Below are positions 44,864 through 52,639 of a DNA stretch of 64,000 nucleotides, in pieces. The notes beneath the pieces were generated by a model, which had not been told where the DNA came from, did no database searches, and worked only from the letters and a program-made list of their open reading frames with translations. Origin of the DNA: Pelagibius sp965227505 (GTDB taxonomy: Bacteria; Pseudomonadota; Alphaproteobacteria; Kiloniellales; Kiloniellaceae); the NCBI RefSeq assembly GCF_965227505.1, contig NZ_OZ245757.1, positions 3,720,001 to 3,784,000 on the forward strand, written 5' to 3'. A program made the position numbers and the translations under genes. Position 1 is the first letter of the stretch; the number at the start of each line of letters is the position of its first letter.

Positions 44864-45574
44864 TCACTCGGTCGTCATCGTTGGACTGTCGTCGGCATGC
44901 TCAGCACCCGGCAGGTCATCCGGGAATGTAATTCCCTCACGGCGGGCTTCACGGCGCAGTCTGCTGAACCCCCGCCCGAGCAGCGTCCTAGCGGCATCCG
45001 ATGAGATACCGAGAGCGTCGCCGATATCGGCAGGCGACAGGTCGGGCACGCCGTGTTCGACGGCATCGATCACCAGTTCCATGACACTAACGACCTGGCC
45101 CTGACCGATCCTCGGCAGCAGGCGGCGCGCAAGCCGGATCGCCTCGGCACGCCGGTGTTCCGCCAATTCCTCCCGGTCGAGGCGTTCGGCGTCGGTCGAC
45201 GGCGTCTCGCCTGGGATTCCGTCGATGTCTCCATCACCCGCGGCCCGGAGCGAGTGGTCGTCCCGCCAGCGATCATTTGCCTGGTTGTCGGCTGCTTTCC
45301 AGAGCCAGGCACCCAGACTCCGAATAGCCCGCCCCTGCGTGAGCGCGTCATAGGCGCCGTCAACGGCCTTGGCGACGGTGTCTTCGATGTCCATCCTGGG
45401 CAACTGGCCCCATTTCGCGTCAAGGCGCCGAACCAGACCGTCAAGGAACCCACTGGCCGCCAGAGCCTCAATCATGCGATCAGGCTGGCGGTCTTCGGCC
45501 GCTTTCCGAGCAACCGTAAAGAGGTCGTCGGATGAAGTCGGCTTGGGCTCGTCGTCGGGGGCTGGTTGGGTCAC
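44864..45574 (-). CDS. Sigma-70-family-like protein heading the SNF2 operon
   Basis: A 236-residue protein with a GTG start. The middle (DGAYDALTQGRAIRSLGAWLWKAADNQANDRWRDD, landmark residues about 72-106) resembles sigma region 2. The C-terminal part (LLPRIGQGQVVSVMELVID, LSPADIGDALGISSDAARTLLGRGFSRLRRE) is a good region 4 HTH. It could be an ECF-type sigma factor or a DNA-binding adaptor derived from one. Its stop overlaps or nearly meets the start of the ParB-fold gene, so the three genes form an operon. No anti-sigma factor is encoded nearby. Confidence 0.75.
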   Translation of the reverse strand: MTQPAPDDEPKPTSSDDLFTVARKAAEDRQPDRMIEALAASGFLDGLVRRLDAKWGQLPRMDIEDTVAKAVDGAYDALTQGRAIRSLGAWLWKAADNQANDRWRDDHSLRAAGDGDIDGIPGETPSTDAERLDREELAEHRRAEAIRLARRLLPRIGQGQVVSVMELVIDAVEHGVPDLSPADIGDALGISSDAARTLLGRGFSRLRREARREGITFPDDLPGAEHADDSPTMTTE

Positions 45575-45684
45575 AGTGCGCCTCGGGCAGTCTCTCCAGG
45601 TTTAGGAGCCGGACGCGTTAGCCGTGCCCCTCATCTATAAGTCTCCAGCCGAAACAGGTTTTAGCTGAAGAGTCGATGGGAAGG

Positions 45685-45787
45685 ACGCATGTCGCCGAAC
45701 GGCGACATGCGTGAATGTCGGCGAACGCATACATCACTGCTTGTCGCCGAACGGTGACATGTGTATGATGTAAGCGAACGGTGACAA
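45685..45787 (+). promoter_or_regulatory. Four-copy operator array upstream of hipBA
   Basis: Four copies of a site close to TGTCGCCGAACGGTGACA precede hipB. Copy 1 (45685-45712) is a 28-bp palindrome with 13-bp perfect arms around a central AA. Copy 2 (about 45715-45733) is degenerate. Copy 3 (45741-45761) is good. Copy 4 (about 45770-45787) keeps the right half and lies just before the ribosome site. HipB-type antitoxins bind spaced palindromes of this sort, so the array probably mediates autoregulation of hipBA. Copy 1 also faces the leftward sigma-like operon and might control it. Confidence 0.75.
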
Positions 45788-45802
45788 ATCGGAGAAAATG
45801 CC

Positions 45803-46090
45803 ATGTTGATCCGCACGCCCCGGGAGTTGGGGGCTGTCATCCGCGAGCACCGGCGCCGGCACGGTCTGGACCAGAAGGAACTCGCATCAAAGATCGGCGT
45901 CAGCCGCCAGTGGGTGGTCGAGATGGAAAAGGGGAAAGCGCGAGCCGAGGTTGGGTTAGTGCTCCGCGCCCTTGATGCCTTGGGCATCCGTCTGTCTCTT
46001 GATAGTGCTCGCCAGACCGATGCTACCGAAACAGAGCCGGAGATCGACATTGACCAAATCGTAGACAATGCGAAGGGGAAGGGTCGATGA
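45803..46090 (+). CDS. hipB: HipB-type antitoxin (XRE family HTH)
   Basis: A 95-residue HTH protein: ELGAVIREHRRRHGLDQKEL, then ASKIGVSRQWVVEMEKGKA as recognition part and VLRALDALGIRLSLDS as dimerisation strand. The acidic tail (EPEIDIDQIVDNAKGKGR) is of the kind that contacts the toxin. ATG with CGGAGAA upstream. It overlaps hipA by 4 nt. It neutralises HipA and represses its own promoter through the array just upstream. Confidence 0.93.
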   Translation: MLIRTPRELGAVIREHRRRHGLDQKELASKIGVSRQWVVEMEKGKARAEVGLVLRALDALGIRLSLDSARQTDATETEPEIDIDQIVDNAKGKGR

Positions 46091-47394
46091 CGGATCAGTT
46101 GGTTGCTCTGCTTGGCGGACGGGCCGTCGGGCATGTTCGCCGCGACCGTCGGGGACGCCTCTCCTTTATCTACAACGATGACTGGCGCGATGCGCGTGGT
46201 GCGTATCCACTGTCAGTGTCGATGCCCCTGGCCGCAGCCGAGCACGGGCATGCCGCTGTCGAGGCATTCCTTTGGGGCCTCCTGCCCGACAACGAGTTCG
46301 TACTCGACCGATGGGCGCGGAAATTCCACGTCTCCGCTCGAAACGCTTTCGCTCTCATATCTCATGTCGGCGAAGACTGTGCCGGTGCCGCGCAGTTCGT
46401 TCGATCAGAAAGGTTTGAAGCATATGTCGGGACAGATCCGGGCGCGGTGGAGTGGCTCGACGAGCTAGGAGTGGCCGAACGGCTACGTATGCTCCGAGCA
46501 GACCACTCAGCTTGGCGAGCGCCACGGGACACAGGCCAGTTCAGTCTGGCTGGTGCCCAGCCGAAGACAGCCCTGCTGCTCGAAAATGGACGATGGGGTG
46601 TGCCTTCTGGGCGCGTACCCACGACGCATATTCTGAAACCCCCGACAGGTGAGTTCGACGGACACGCTGAGAACGAGCACCTCTGTTTGAAGTTGGCGGG
46701 GCGTCTCGGCATGCCGACTGTTTCCTCAGACGTTATGCGCTTCGAGGACCAAACGGCGATTGTTGTTGAGCGCTATGATAGGCGCCACACAAAAAAGGGG
46801 CTGATCCGAGTTCATCAGGAAGACATTTGCCAAGCTCTCAGTGTGCTTCCGACGCGCAAATATGAAAACGAAGGTGGGCCGGGACCGCGCGCCGTTATCG
46901 ACCTGCTGCGAGAATACTCAGGAGCAAGAGAGGAAGATGTCTCGACATTCGTGGACGCACTTGCTTTCAACTGGCTGATTGCAGGCACTGACGCGCACGC
47001 TAAGAACTACTCTGTTCTTATTGGACCGAGCGGTCGGGTGCGTTTGGCGCCGTTGTATGACCTCGCTAGCGCATTGCCTTATGACGATATCGACATACAG
47101 AAACTCAAACTCGCAATGAAGATTGGCCGCAACTATCGCCTGCGCGATGTTGGCCCGAATGACTGGCGCCGTTTCGCTATGGACGTCCGACTAGACCCAG
47201 ATGCAGTTGTCGGGCGCTTGGCGGTCCTTGCTGAGCAATTGCCCGACGATGCGATAGCCGTTCGTGACGACATGAAGTCTCAAGGACTAGATCATCCTCT
47301 GATCGGACGCCTCGCCGACCGTTTGGCATCTAGAGCGACAGTTTGCTTGAAGAGCTTTCAAGTCACCTCGAAGAACACCTCTGGGGGCTCGTAA
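46087..47394 (+). CDS. hipA: HipA-type serine/threonine kinase toxin
   Basis: A 435-residue HipA-family kinase. The N-terminal Couple_HipA domain (residues 1-105) includes FLWGLLPDNEFVLDRWA. The kinase core has SLAGAQPKTALLL (154-166, including the regulatory Ser), THILKPP, NEHLCLKLA, the catalytic loop AGTDAHAKNYS (D302, N307) and LAPLYDLAS (D325). All catalytic residues are present. E. coli HipA phosphorylates glutamyl-tRNA synthetase and drives dormancy. The target of this one is unknown. It forms a toxin-antitoxin pair with the coupled hipB and would stabilise the island. Confidence 0.93.
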   Translation: MTDQLVALLGGRAVGHVRRDRRGRLSFIYNDDWRDARGAYPLSVSMPLAAAEHGHAAVEAFLWGLLPDNEFVLDRWARKFHVSARNAFALISHVGEDCAGAAQFVRSERFEAYVGTDPGAVEWLDELGVAERLRMLRADHSAWRAPRDTGQFSLAGAQPKTALLLENGRWGVPSGRVPTTHILKPPTGEFDGHAENEHLCLKLAGRLGMPTVSSDVMRFEDQTAIVVERYDRRHTKKGLIRVHQEDICQALSVLPTRKYENEGGPGPRAVIDLLREYSGAREEDVSTFVDALAFNWLIAGTDAHAKNYSVLIGPSGRVRLAPLYDLASALPYDDIDIQKLKLAMKIGRNYRLRDVGPNDWRRFAMDVRLDPDAVVGRLAVLAEQLPDDAIAVRDDMKSQGLDHPLIGRLADRLASRATVCLKSFQVTSKNTSGGS

Positions 47395-47408
47395 CGCTTG
47401 GGTCTTCG

Positions 47409-47780
47409 ATGTCACCCAGGGATTCTCTGGTTCGCGCAACAACAGAGTTGGTTCGCCGCATGAAGGCTAGCAACAGAAACCTGCTCGAAGAAATCCACAA
47501 TGAGCACCGTCTCCTAGCGATTCTTCGTGTCTTGTTGCGCTGCCCCGCGTACATGTCGAATGCTCTGTTACTGCACGATTGGCTTAGCCGATTGGGGCTT
47601 GCCGCAAGTCACGATGTCATCTGTGCCGACCTGCAACGGCTCCATGAGTTGGACCTCTGCACACTGGACAAGGAAGGTGAACTGATCCGGGTCGTCCTGA
47701 GGGAGCGGGGTCAGGAGGTTGCCGAGGGGCGCGTGCTAGTCGAGGGCATACTTGCGCCCGGACCGGAATGCCCATACTGA
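47409..47780 (+). CDS. Small winged-helix protein of phage (VpaChn25_0724-like) type
   Basis: A 123-residue protein. From residue about 18 the sequence EIHNEHRLLAILRVLLRCPAY, SNALLLHDWLSRLGLAASHD and DLQRLHELDLCTLDKEGEL, VLRERGQEVAEGRV follows the pattern of ArsR-like winged-helix proteins found in Mu-like phages, normally about 105 residues. The ATG at 47460 would give that length. It begins 14 nt after hipA on the same strand, without a clear ribosome site. It may be a leftover of a prophage, or a third member of the hip operon. Confidence 0.55.
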   Translation: MSPRDSLVRATTELVRRMKASNRNLLEEIHNEHRLLAILRVLLRCPAYMSNALLLHDWLSRLGLAASHDVICADLQRLHELDLCTLDKEGELIRVVLRERGQEVAEGRVLVEGILAPGPECPY

Positions 47781-47910
47781 CAGGAGGCATCGGGACGGCT
47801 CAAGGTCGGCCGGTGTATCAAGGTCGACGCTTTCCATCATTGCATGATGGGCTGAAGTGACGAGGCAATCAAACTGCACGATTCGAGAAAGGGTCAATCA
47901 TGGCGCTTCT

Positions 47911-47975
47911 TGGACCATCATGCCGCAGCTTGGAAAAGCCCCTGCTGCTCACGACGGTTGCGGGCCCCCGCAACC
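47911..47975 (+). repeat. Direct repeat A (left copy)
   Basis: A 65-bp sequence beginning TGGACCATCATGCCG, repeated with about 58 of 65 identical bases at 56088-56152 in the same orientation. Its 3' part forms a perfect hairpin (GGTTGCGGG-CC-CCCGCAACC), which has decayed in the right copy. The last bases are GCCCCCGCAACCAA, identical to the last 14 bases of the initiator-tRNA fragment at 57632-57645. It lies in the 660-nt gap between the hip region and the subtilase operon, where I see no convincing gene. Confidence 0.7.
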
Positions 47976-48018
47976 AATTTGCGCCAAGATAATCCAACAA
48001 GATCAAAGACTAAACAAG

Positions 48019-48041
48019 GCGGGCCAAGAGTCCGCTTTTTT
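48019..48041 (+). terminator. Rho-independent terminator-like hairpin
   Basis: A 6-bp stem GCGGGC/GTCCGC (one G-T wobble) with loop CAAGA, followed by six T residues. It is oriented rightward, between repeat A and the att-like scar. It resembles the terminators that follow tRNA genes and may be part of an old tRNA-flanking sequence. Confidence 0.55.
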
Positions 48042-48070
48042 CATGCGACCAAGAATCAATGACTTAGCCT

Positions 48071-48096
48071 GCAGGTTCAAATCACCCCGCAACCAA
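48071..48096 (+). other. att-like scar resembling the initiator-tRNA 3' end
   Basis: GCAGGTTCAAATC (13 nt) and CCCCGCAACCAA (12 nt) here are exactly as in the tRNA fragment at 57617-57645, with the CTGC in between replaced by a single A. It is in the same orientation, 9.5 kb to the left. A T-loop plus acceptor end is the usual core of tRNA-targeting integrases. I read it as a decayed left attachment site of the 48.1-57.6 kb segment, or the old right site of the element to the left. Confidence 0.6.
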
Positions 48097-48440
48097 CATG
48101 CGTCCAGACTAGCGTACGACCAGAGTAACCAGGTGGCTGGGCTAAGCCCTTTATGACCATTGAGCCGAAAGAGCGATTGCGCTGGTTAGGTCGGTGACTT
48201 TCGTTGGTCTGGGTGCTAGCTCGACTGGATCGCTGCTGCGCATCGCATGACAGCTTCGAGACCAAAGCACCGAATGCTGCGCGAAGCTCGAATGGGTGCA
48301 GTTCGGCCAGCCGTCGGTAGATTCCGAACTGGTGATCCAGATGCTGAAGGTCGGTCATGGTCATGAGATCCGCCGAGAGAGTAAGCTTCGCCTGTTGGTT
48401 CGTCTCAACCTCCGCTTATCTCTGGCTTTGCAGACTGGAC

Positions 48441-49643
48441 CTACGCGATACTTCCGACAACGGCTGCATAGGCATCGATCAAACCAATGCCGTGTTTTGC
48501 ATCTAGTCCAGCCGGTCCAAGATCAACCGCTGTTGACTTCATGTGTTGTAAAATATCGTCGGGAGACCAGTCGGGATGAAGCTCCTTGAGGAGTGCAATA
48601 AGCCCAGTCACATGAGGACAGGCAAAGCTTGTCCCTGCGCCTCCCGAAGCAAATCCGCCCCCTGGAATCGTGGAAGTGATATCGGAGCCAGGTGCGACAA
48701 GCTCTACGGCCATTCTAGGTTCCAATTCATCCGGCCCATAGGACGACGAATTCCACCATGTATCATCTGATTGCGTCCCACCGACAGCGATGAAGTTTGG
48801 GCATCGTCCAGGGTTAGTTACCCAATGATTGGCAAATGCGCCGGAGTTTCCGGAAATGCCGACAACGCTACAGCCAGCTTTATTGAGGATTTCAGCTCCT
48901 CTCACCATGTCCGGCCAGGGCGCTTCTTGGGGGTCATCTGCTCCACTGGTTTTCCATTGGCTGATTGAAACGACGTCCAGGTTGCGATTTGCCGCCCACA
49001 TCATCGCAGCAAATATGTAGTCGGTATTCCCGGCCCCATTCTTGTTGACGCGCAAAGCATACAAGTCGCAATCCGGTGCCACGCCGACAACGCCGGTACC
49101 GTTGTTGCGTGCTCCGACGATTCCAGCGCAAAAGGTTCCATGAAAGTCGTTGCCGTCATGCCAATTGTCGGTGTCTGGATGAAATGTCTCTCCCTCAACA
49201 ATTGGGAGATCGGGGTGTGCGTTGTCGACTTCTGAATCAATGATGCCAACTTTAACGCCTCGACCCGTTGCCGTTCCCCAGCAACGATCAGCACCTGTCC
49301 GCTTAATGTGCCAAGGGATCGTTTGAGCAGCCGGTGTGGCTTTGAAGCTCTCTCGCGTGAATGTGTTCGTCGGGTTTTCGGATGGATCCCGCATCACATG
49401 GTCGATTGGGCGGATATGAGAAATGGCACTGTGACCACTTAGCTTTTCTGCCGTTTCCTTATCCAGTTGAGCATAGCAGACACCCGCGTCTTCGAATATG
49501 AGAGCGCTCGTTCTTATATCGTTTCTATTCAGTCGCGAAAGCTCGGTAAAATCCGTCAAGTCTTCCGGCTGACACTTCAATGCCTGTGATGCTTCAGAGC
49601 GGTCTATATTTATGTTTTTAAAAACAATGGTGTATCTAGACAC
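48441..49643 (-). CDS. Subtilase (S8 peptidase) without signal peptide
   Basis: A 400-residue subtilisin-like protease with a GTG start, AAGGA 6 nt upstream. The catalytic triad is visible: GIIDSEVD (D136), DFHGTFCAGI (H168) and GAGTSFACPHVTG (S339), with the oxyanion Asn in GISGNSG (N266). The first 110 residues may be an I9-type inhibitory propeptide (TSALIFEDAGVCYAQLDKET). No Sec or Tat signal is present, so it is likely cytoplasmic. That is unusual for the family and reminiscent of proteases used as effectors in bacterial immunity. It is the last gene of the six-gene operon and starts 1 nt after the membrane-protein gene. Confidence 0.9.
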   Translation of the reverse strand: MSRYTIVFKNINIDRSEASQALKCQPEDLTDFTELSRLNRNDIRTSALIFEDAGVCYAQLDKETAEKLSGHSAISHIRPIDHVMRDPSENPTNTFTRESFKATPAAQTIPWHIKRTGADRCWGTATGRGVKVGIIDSEVDNAHPDLPIVEGETFHPDTDNWHDGNDFHGTFCAGIVGARNNGTGVVGVAPDCDLYALRVNKNGAGNTDYIFAAMMWAANRNLDVVSISQWKTSGADDPQEAPWPDMVRGAEILNKAGCSVVGISGNSGAFANHWVTNPGRCPNFIAVGGTQSDDTWWNSSSYGPDELEPRMAVELVAPGSDITSTIPGGGFASGGAGTSFACPHVTGLIALLKELHPDWSPDDILQHMKSTAVDLGPAGLDAKHGIGLIDAYAAVVGSIA

Positions 49644-49644
49644 T

Positions 49645-50661
49645 TCAATTCCTTTCAGACTGCTTATCGGAGAGACCGCTTAAACCCAATTCCTCGTAGA
49701 CATCGGCCAAGCCCACATCGCCCGGTCCAATAATGTAGGACATGTCCCCGTCAGGTATGCCCCAAGCTCGGGTGCTGTTAATCTGTCGTGATGTGCTGCG
49801 TTCGGCGTAGTCAAATGGGAAGATGAAACCAAATTTTTTCAAGTACCAATTGGAATTCGCCTCCTCGGGCATGATCGATGCACCTGAGGCCCAATCCATC
49901 CTTCTTCCAACAAGATCCAGGGCACTGACCGCGGCCAAGTCATCTCCTGTTCGCAGTGGGTTCTGGCTTGTCACCTCCTTCAGGAATACCCGTCGATCAA
50001 AATCCGCGAAAAGAGTGATTTCCTGCTGTGGAGTACCCTTTAAGGGCAAAGAGACGAAGATCTCTTCTTCACCTTTGCGCGCTGAGTGAAACCTCAATTC
50101 CCGGTCGTCGGTGGGCATGGTGAAGGTGAAGGACGTGCTGTCCTCAAGCAGGTTGAACCGGGCTTCTCGCGTCGACGGCAACCAGTCTTCGTTTGAAGAC
50201 AGACGAAAGATCACATCTTCGTTTTTCAAGCTGGGATCAGTCGCCCCGCGTCCCTGGCGCTGTTCAACCAGATAGTCGTAGATCTTCTTACCGACGACAT
50301 CGGCGTATTCCGACAGAAATGGTTGATCCATTGGATATTCAAGAACATAGACAAGTGCTACGGGCTCAAGGGGATAGTATTGTCTCACCGCTTGGTAGCT
50401 GATGTTTTCAAGCCTGTCGGTAAGCTGTTCCTGGCGCTCTTGATTCTTGCGGCTGCTTTCGATGACATCGAAGATCTGAAAGAGCTGCGCGCCGCCCGAT
50501 ATCAGGACACCGATAAGGGCCAATGTGATGACCCTCCAACCCTTTCGGGTTAGCGCGCCGGTCGAATCTGAGGTCTTCATATGGTCGGTTCTGGTGGCAT
50601 ACACTGCCACTGCCGCAGAGAGTATCACCCCCAAGAATTTGAAAACTTCGGCGATAATCAT
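49645..50661 (-). CDS. Two-helix membrane protein of unknown function
   Basis: A 338-residue protein with two N-terminal membrane helices (residues about 4-21 VFKFLGVILSAAVAVYA and 44-63 VITLALIGVLISGGAQLFQI) followed by a short coiled coil (SSRKNQERQEQLTDRLENI). The C-terminal 250 residues are soluble, mixed alpha/beta (VALVYVLEYPMDQPFLSEYADVV, GDDLAAVSALDLVGRRMDW). I do not recognise the family. By topology it could be a membrane-anchored sensor or pore-associated partner for the adjacent subtilase. The start overlaps the upstream gene stop (ATGA), and the stop is 1 nt before the subtilase. Confidence 0.7.
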   Translation of the reverse strand: MIIAEVFKFLGVILSAAVAVYATRTDHMKTSDSTGALTRKGWRVITLALIGVLISGGAQLFQIFDVIESSRKNQERQEQLTDRLENISYQAVRQYYPLEPVALVYVLEYPMDQPFLSEYADVVGKKIYDYLVEQRQGRGATDPSLKNEDVIFRLSSNEDWLPSTREARFNLLEDSTSFTFTMPTDDRELRFHSARKGEEEIFVSLPLKGTPQQEITLFADFDRRVFLKEVTSQNPLRTGDDLAAVSALDLVGRRMDWASGASIMPEEANSNWYLKKFGFIFPFDYAERSTSRQINSTRAWGIPDGDMSYIIGPGDVGLADVYEELGLSGLSDKQSERN

Positions 50662-51023
50662 CCTTCGACCATAGGCTGGATGATGCCAATAATAGACCTC
50701 CCATCATCAACGGGTTCTGGCATCAGAGTGCTGTGAGTTGACACATCGGCCCGTTTTTTATTGCGGCGCGGGTCCTTCGATCGCGGCAAGGCGCACTCTT
50801 CCTGGATGGCGTTGTCAATCTTTTGGATGCGAACCGAGCCACCCTGCGAGCTGATGTCGTTACGTAAATCTTTGAGCGCTTCGGCTTTGGCATCATAGGT
50901 CCGTTTGGCTCTGCCGGAGCCTTCCTTCTCTGGCCGCCACTCCTCTGAGCTGCGGTCCACTTGTCGAGTGTCATTAGAGCCTCGCGTCCTGTAGCGACTA
51001 TATCTCCAATGGCAAACGCGCAT
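50658..51023 (-). CDS. Small basic protein of unknown function in the tyrosinase operon
   Basis: A frame of up to 121 residues, very rich in Arg, Lys, Glu and Asp (SSEEWRPEKEGSGRAKRTYD, AEALKDLRNDISSQ), with a hydrophobic end (RSIIGIIQPMVEG). It overlaps the tyrosinase 3' end by 26 nt if the first ATG is used. The true start could be internal. The 4-nt ATGA overlap with the membrane-protein gene supports translation. It has no recognised domain. Confidence 0.5.
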   Translation of the reverse strand: MRVCHWRYSRYRTRGSNDTRQVDRSSEEWRPEKEGSGRAKRTYDAKAEALKDLRNDISSQGGSVRIQKIDNAIQEECALPRSKDPRRNKKRADVSTHSTLMPEPVDDGRSIIGIIQPMVEG

Positions 51024-52446
51024 TGACGGTGGGGTTTCCGACTGAACTTAATGGGAATGCATGTGGCTTTCCATCTCTTCCGAAAACGTCGATTTTCACT
51101 TCCATCTTCGCGCCCAAGATTTTCTTGATGGGGACTTTGAAATCCATGTTTATGAGTGCGTTGTCGCGGCAGGTAGGGCAATCAACGGGCGCTGTTGACT
51201 GGAAGAAACTGCGTCGCGCGACCGATTTGCCATTGGCGATCAACTGCACGCGAAACGAGCCCGGAATGACAAGCCTGTCGATCCCACGTATGCGAACAGA
51301 CATGGTCGGGCTTTCAGCGGCGCGAAAACCGCGTGCAGCTAGAAGACTGCCGAAATTATCGACGGCTATTTCCGGGACACCTGTGTCGGGCTGAGTATAG
51401 GTGATACCGAGGGCCTTCAGATCAATGGTCTGATCGGCGGTCATGAAATTCGGCCGCATGCTGTTCAAAGGCGCAACAAAGAATATCCCAGTTGAGTGAT
51501 CGGCAAAGGTTGAGCGGAAGGTCCAAAGCGTCGTCGCCTGCATGATCTGCTGCCACCGCCACCATAGGCGGTCCCAATTAGCGTGGAAGAACCAGAAGAG
51601 TGGATCGAACGAGGCGATGTCGGGATGTGTGAGGCTTGGACCACAGGCGGGGTGGCCGGAATCATGGGCGCCCTCGATTTCTGCGTTGAATGTCTCCCAG
51701 CTCGACTTTTTTAGGGCCTCTTCGATCGTCGCTAGAATGCCTTCGTCTTCGAAGTTCTTTGCAATCTTCGACGCCGAGTAGCGTTCGGTGGCATGATCCT
51801 TAGGGTAGGCGGGATGGACGGCCCTCGGAAGCTTGTAACTCTTGAACGGTTTCCGATTCATCCAATCGGGCAGTTTTTCGGCGAAATCCCAATATGGTAG
51901 AGTGACCGTGTTGCAGCCCGGCACGGAGCGAAGCGCATCTTCAAACTGTAGAAGGTAAGCGCGGTGCCACATATGGTAATGCGCCACATGGTGCTGACAG
52001 TAGGCTTCGTCAGGCGGCGTGTTCGGATACCAGTGAATACCGGCGATCTTGAAGTAGCCGGTTGGATCGTCGGTGCCCCGATCCATTATGCCTTCGAACG
52101 CTTTGATCAACAGCTTGACGTCGTCTTCGCTCAATTCGGAGATTGAGCGGCGTACCCGGTCCGCGGTCCCCGTTTTAGGTTTCTTTGGTGTCGGTTCCCC
52201 GCGCGGGTGGCCATTTGTAATCCAGTTCAAAAAACTCTTTGATCTGTCCTCGTCCCAGCGCCGGGCCACCGGTTTGGGCATGGTCGCGTTTGGTGGCCTG
52301 GTGATGGAATAGACCTCAATGGCAGCGTTCTTGAGGGCAGTATAGGTCGAGTAATCCTTGCCGCGCGGAAACATGCAGTCATGGTCTTCGGCTTCGAAAA
52401 AGTGACGAATATGCTCCATGTAGGTTGGGTTTCTAACCTCGGCCAT
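50998..52446 (-). CDS. Tyrosinase-type dicopper oxidase
   Basis: A 482-residue tyrosinase-family protein, ATG with AAGGAG 6 nt upstream. The CuA site is in CQHHVAHYHMWHRAYLLQFE (H152/H153 and H161; H138 is probably the first ligand). CuB is in GAHDSGHPACG (H261, H265) and FDPLFWFFHANWDRLWWRWQ (H288). The C-terminal 130 residues form a beta-rich lid-like domain. It would oxidise phenols to quinones with O2, using two copper ions. No signal peptide is present. A tyrosinase inside an operon with a protease, a nuclease fusion and a membrane protein is unusual. Confidence 0.92.
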   Translation of the reverse strand: MAEVRNPTYMEHIRHFFEAEDHDCMFPRGKDYSTYTALKNAAIEVYSITRPPNATMPKPVARRWDEDRSKSFLNWITNGHPRGEPTPKKPKTGTADRVRRSISELSEDDVKLLIKAFEGIMDRGTDDPTGYFKIAGIHWYPNTPPDEAYCQHHVAHYHMWHRAYLLQFEDALRSVPGCNTVTLPYWDFAEKLPDWMNRKPFKSYKLPRAVHPAYPKDHATERYSASKIAKNFEDEGILATIEEALKKSSWETFNAEIEGAHDSGHPACGPSLTHPDIASFDPLFWFFHANWDRLWWRWQQIMQATTLWTFRSTFADHSTGIFFVAPLNSMRPNFMTADQTIDLKALGITYTQPDTGVPEIAVDNFGSLLAARGFRAAESPTMSVRIRGIDRLVIPGSFRVQLIANGKSVARRSFFQSTAPVDCPTCRDNALINMDFKVPIKKILGAKMEVKIDVFGRDGKPHAFPLSSVGNPTVNARLPLEI

Positions 52447-52475
52447 GTCATCTCCTTAGCCGGACGGCTTTTGGA

Positions 52476-52622
52476 TCAGGGTGGGGGTGTTTGAATGTCA
52501 CGCCGGAGTAAGTTGGCGAGCAAGCCGTCGCGCAGGCCGAGGGCCCACCGTAACAGATCTCTCGCGCTGTCATCCGCGTCATTGAAGTACGTGTCGAAAT
52601 CTAGATCGAGGTGGAGCTCCAT
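52476..52622 (-). CDS. 48-residue protein between nuclease fusion and tyrosinase
   Basis: A short frame of 48 codons, too short for most gene finders, with ATG at 52622 and GAGAGG 8 nt upstream. The product is acidic at first (MELHLDLDFDTYFNDADDSA) and then forms an amphipathic helix (RDLLRWALGLRDGLLANLLR). It starts 18 nt after the nuclease-fusion stop and ends 30 nt before the tyrosinase start. Good spacing and a sound ribosome site suggest a real gene, maybe a copper-chaperone-like caddie or a peptide substrate of the operon's proteases. That role is speculation. Confidence 0.55.
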   Translation of the reverse strand: MELHLDLDFDTYFNDADDSARDLLRWALGLRDGLLANLLRRDIQTPPP

Positions 52623-52639
52623 ATCCGAACCTCTCGATT

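Noticed and set aside
48037..48044. TTTTTCAT, which equals the insertion target reported for Tn4371-type elements
   Set aside because: It is part of the T-run of a terminator-like hairpin, I see no second copy at the other end, and the only integrase present is a tRNA-targeting type.
48077..48364. 95-codon minus-strand frame downstream of the subtilase
   Set aside because: It overlaps the att-like scar, has a poor ribosome site and no motif. Its first half looks mildly protein-like, so it is not fully excluded.
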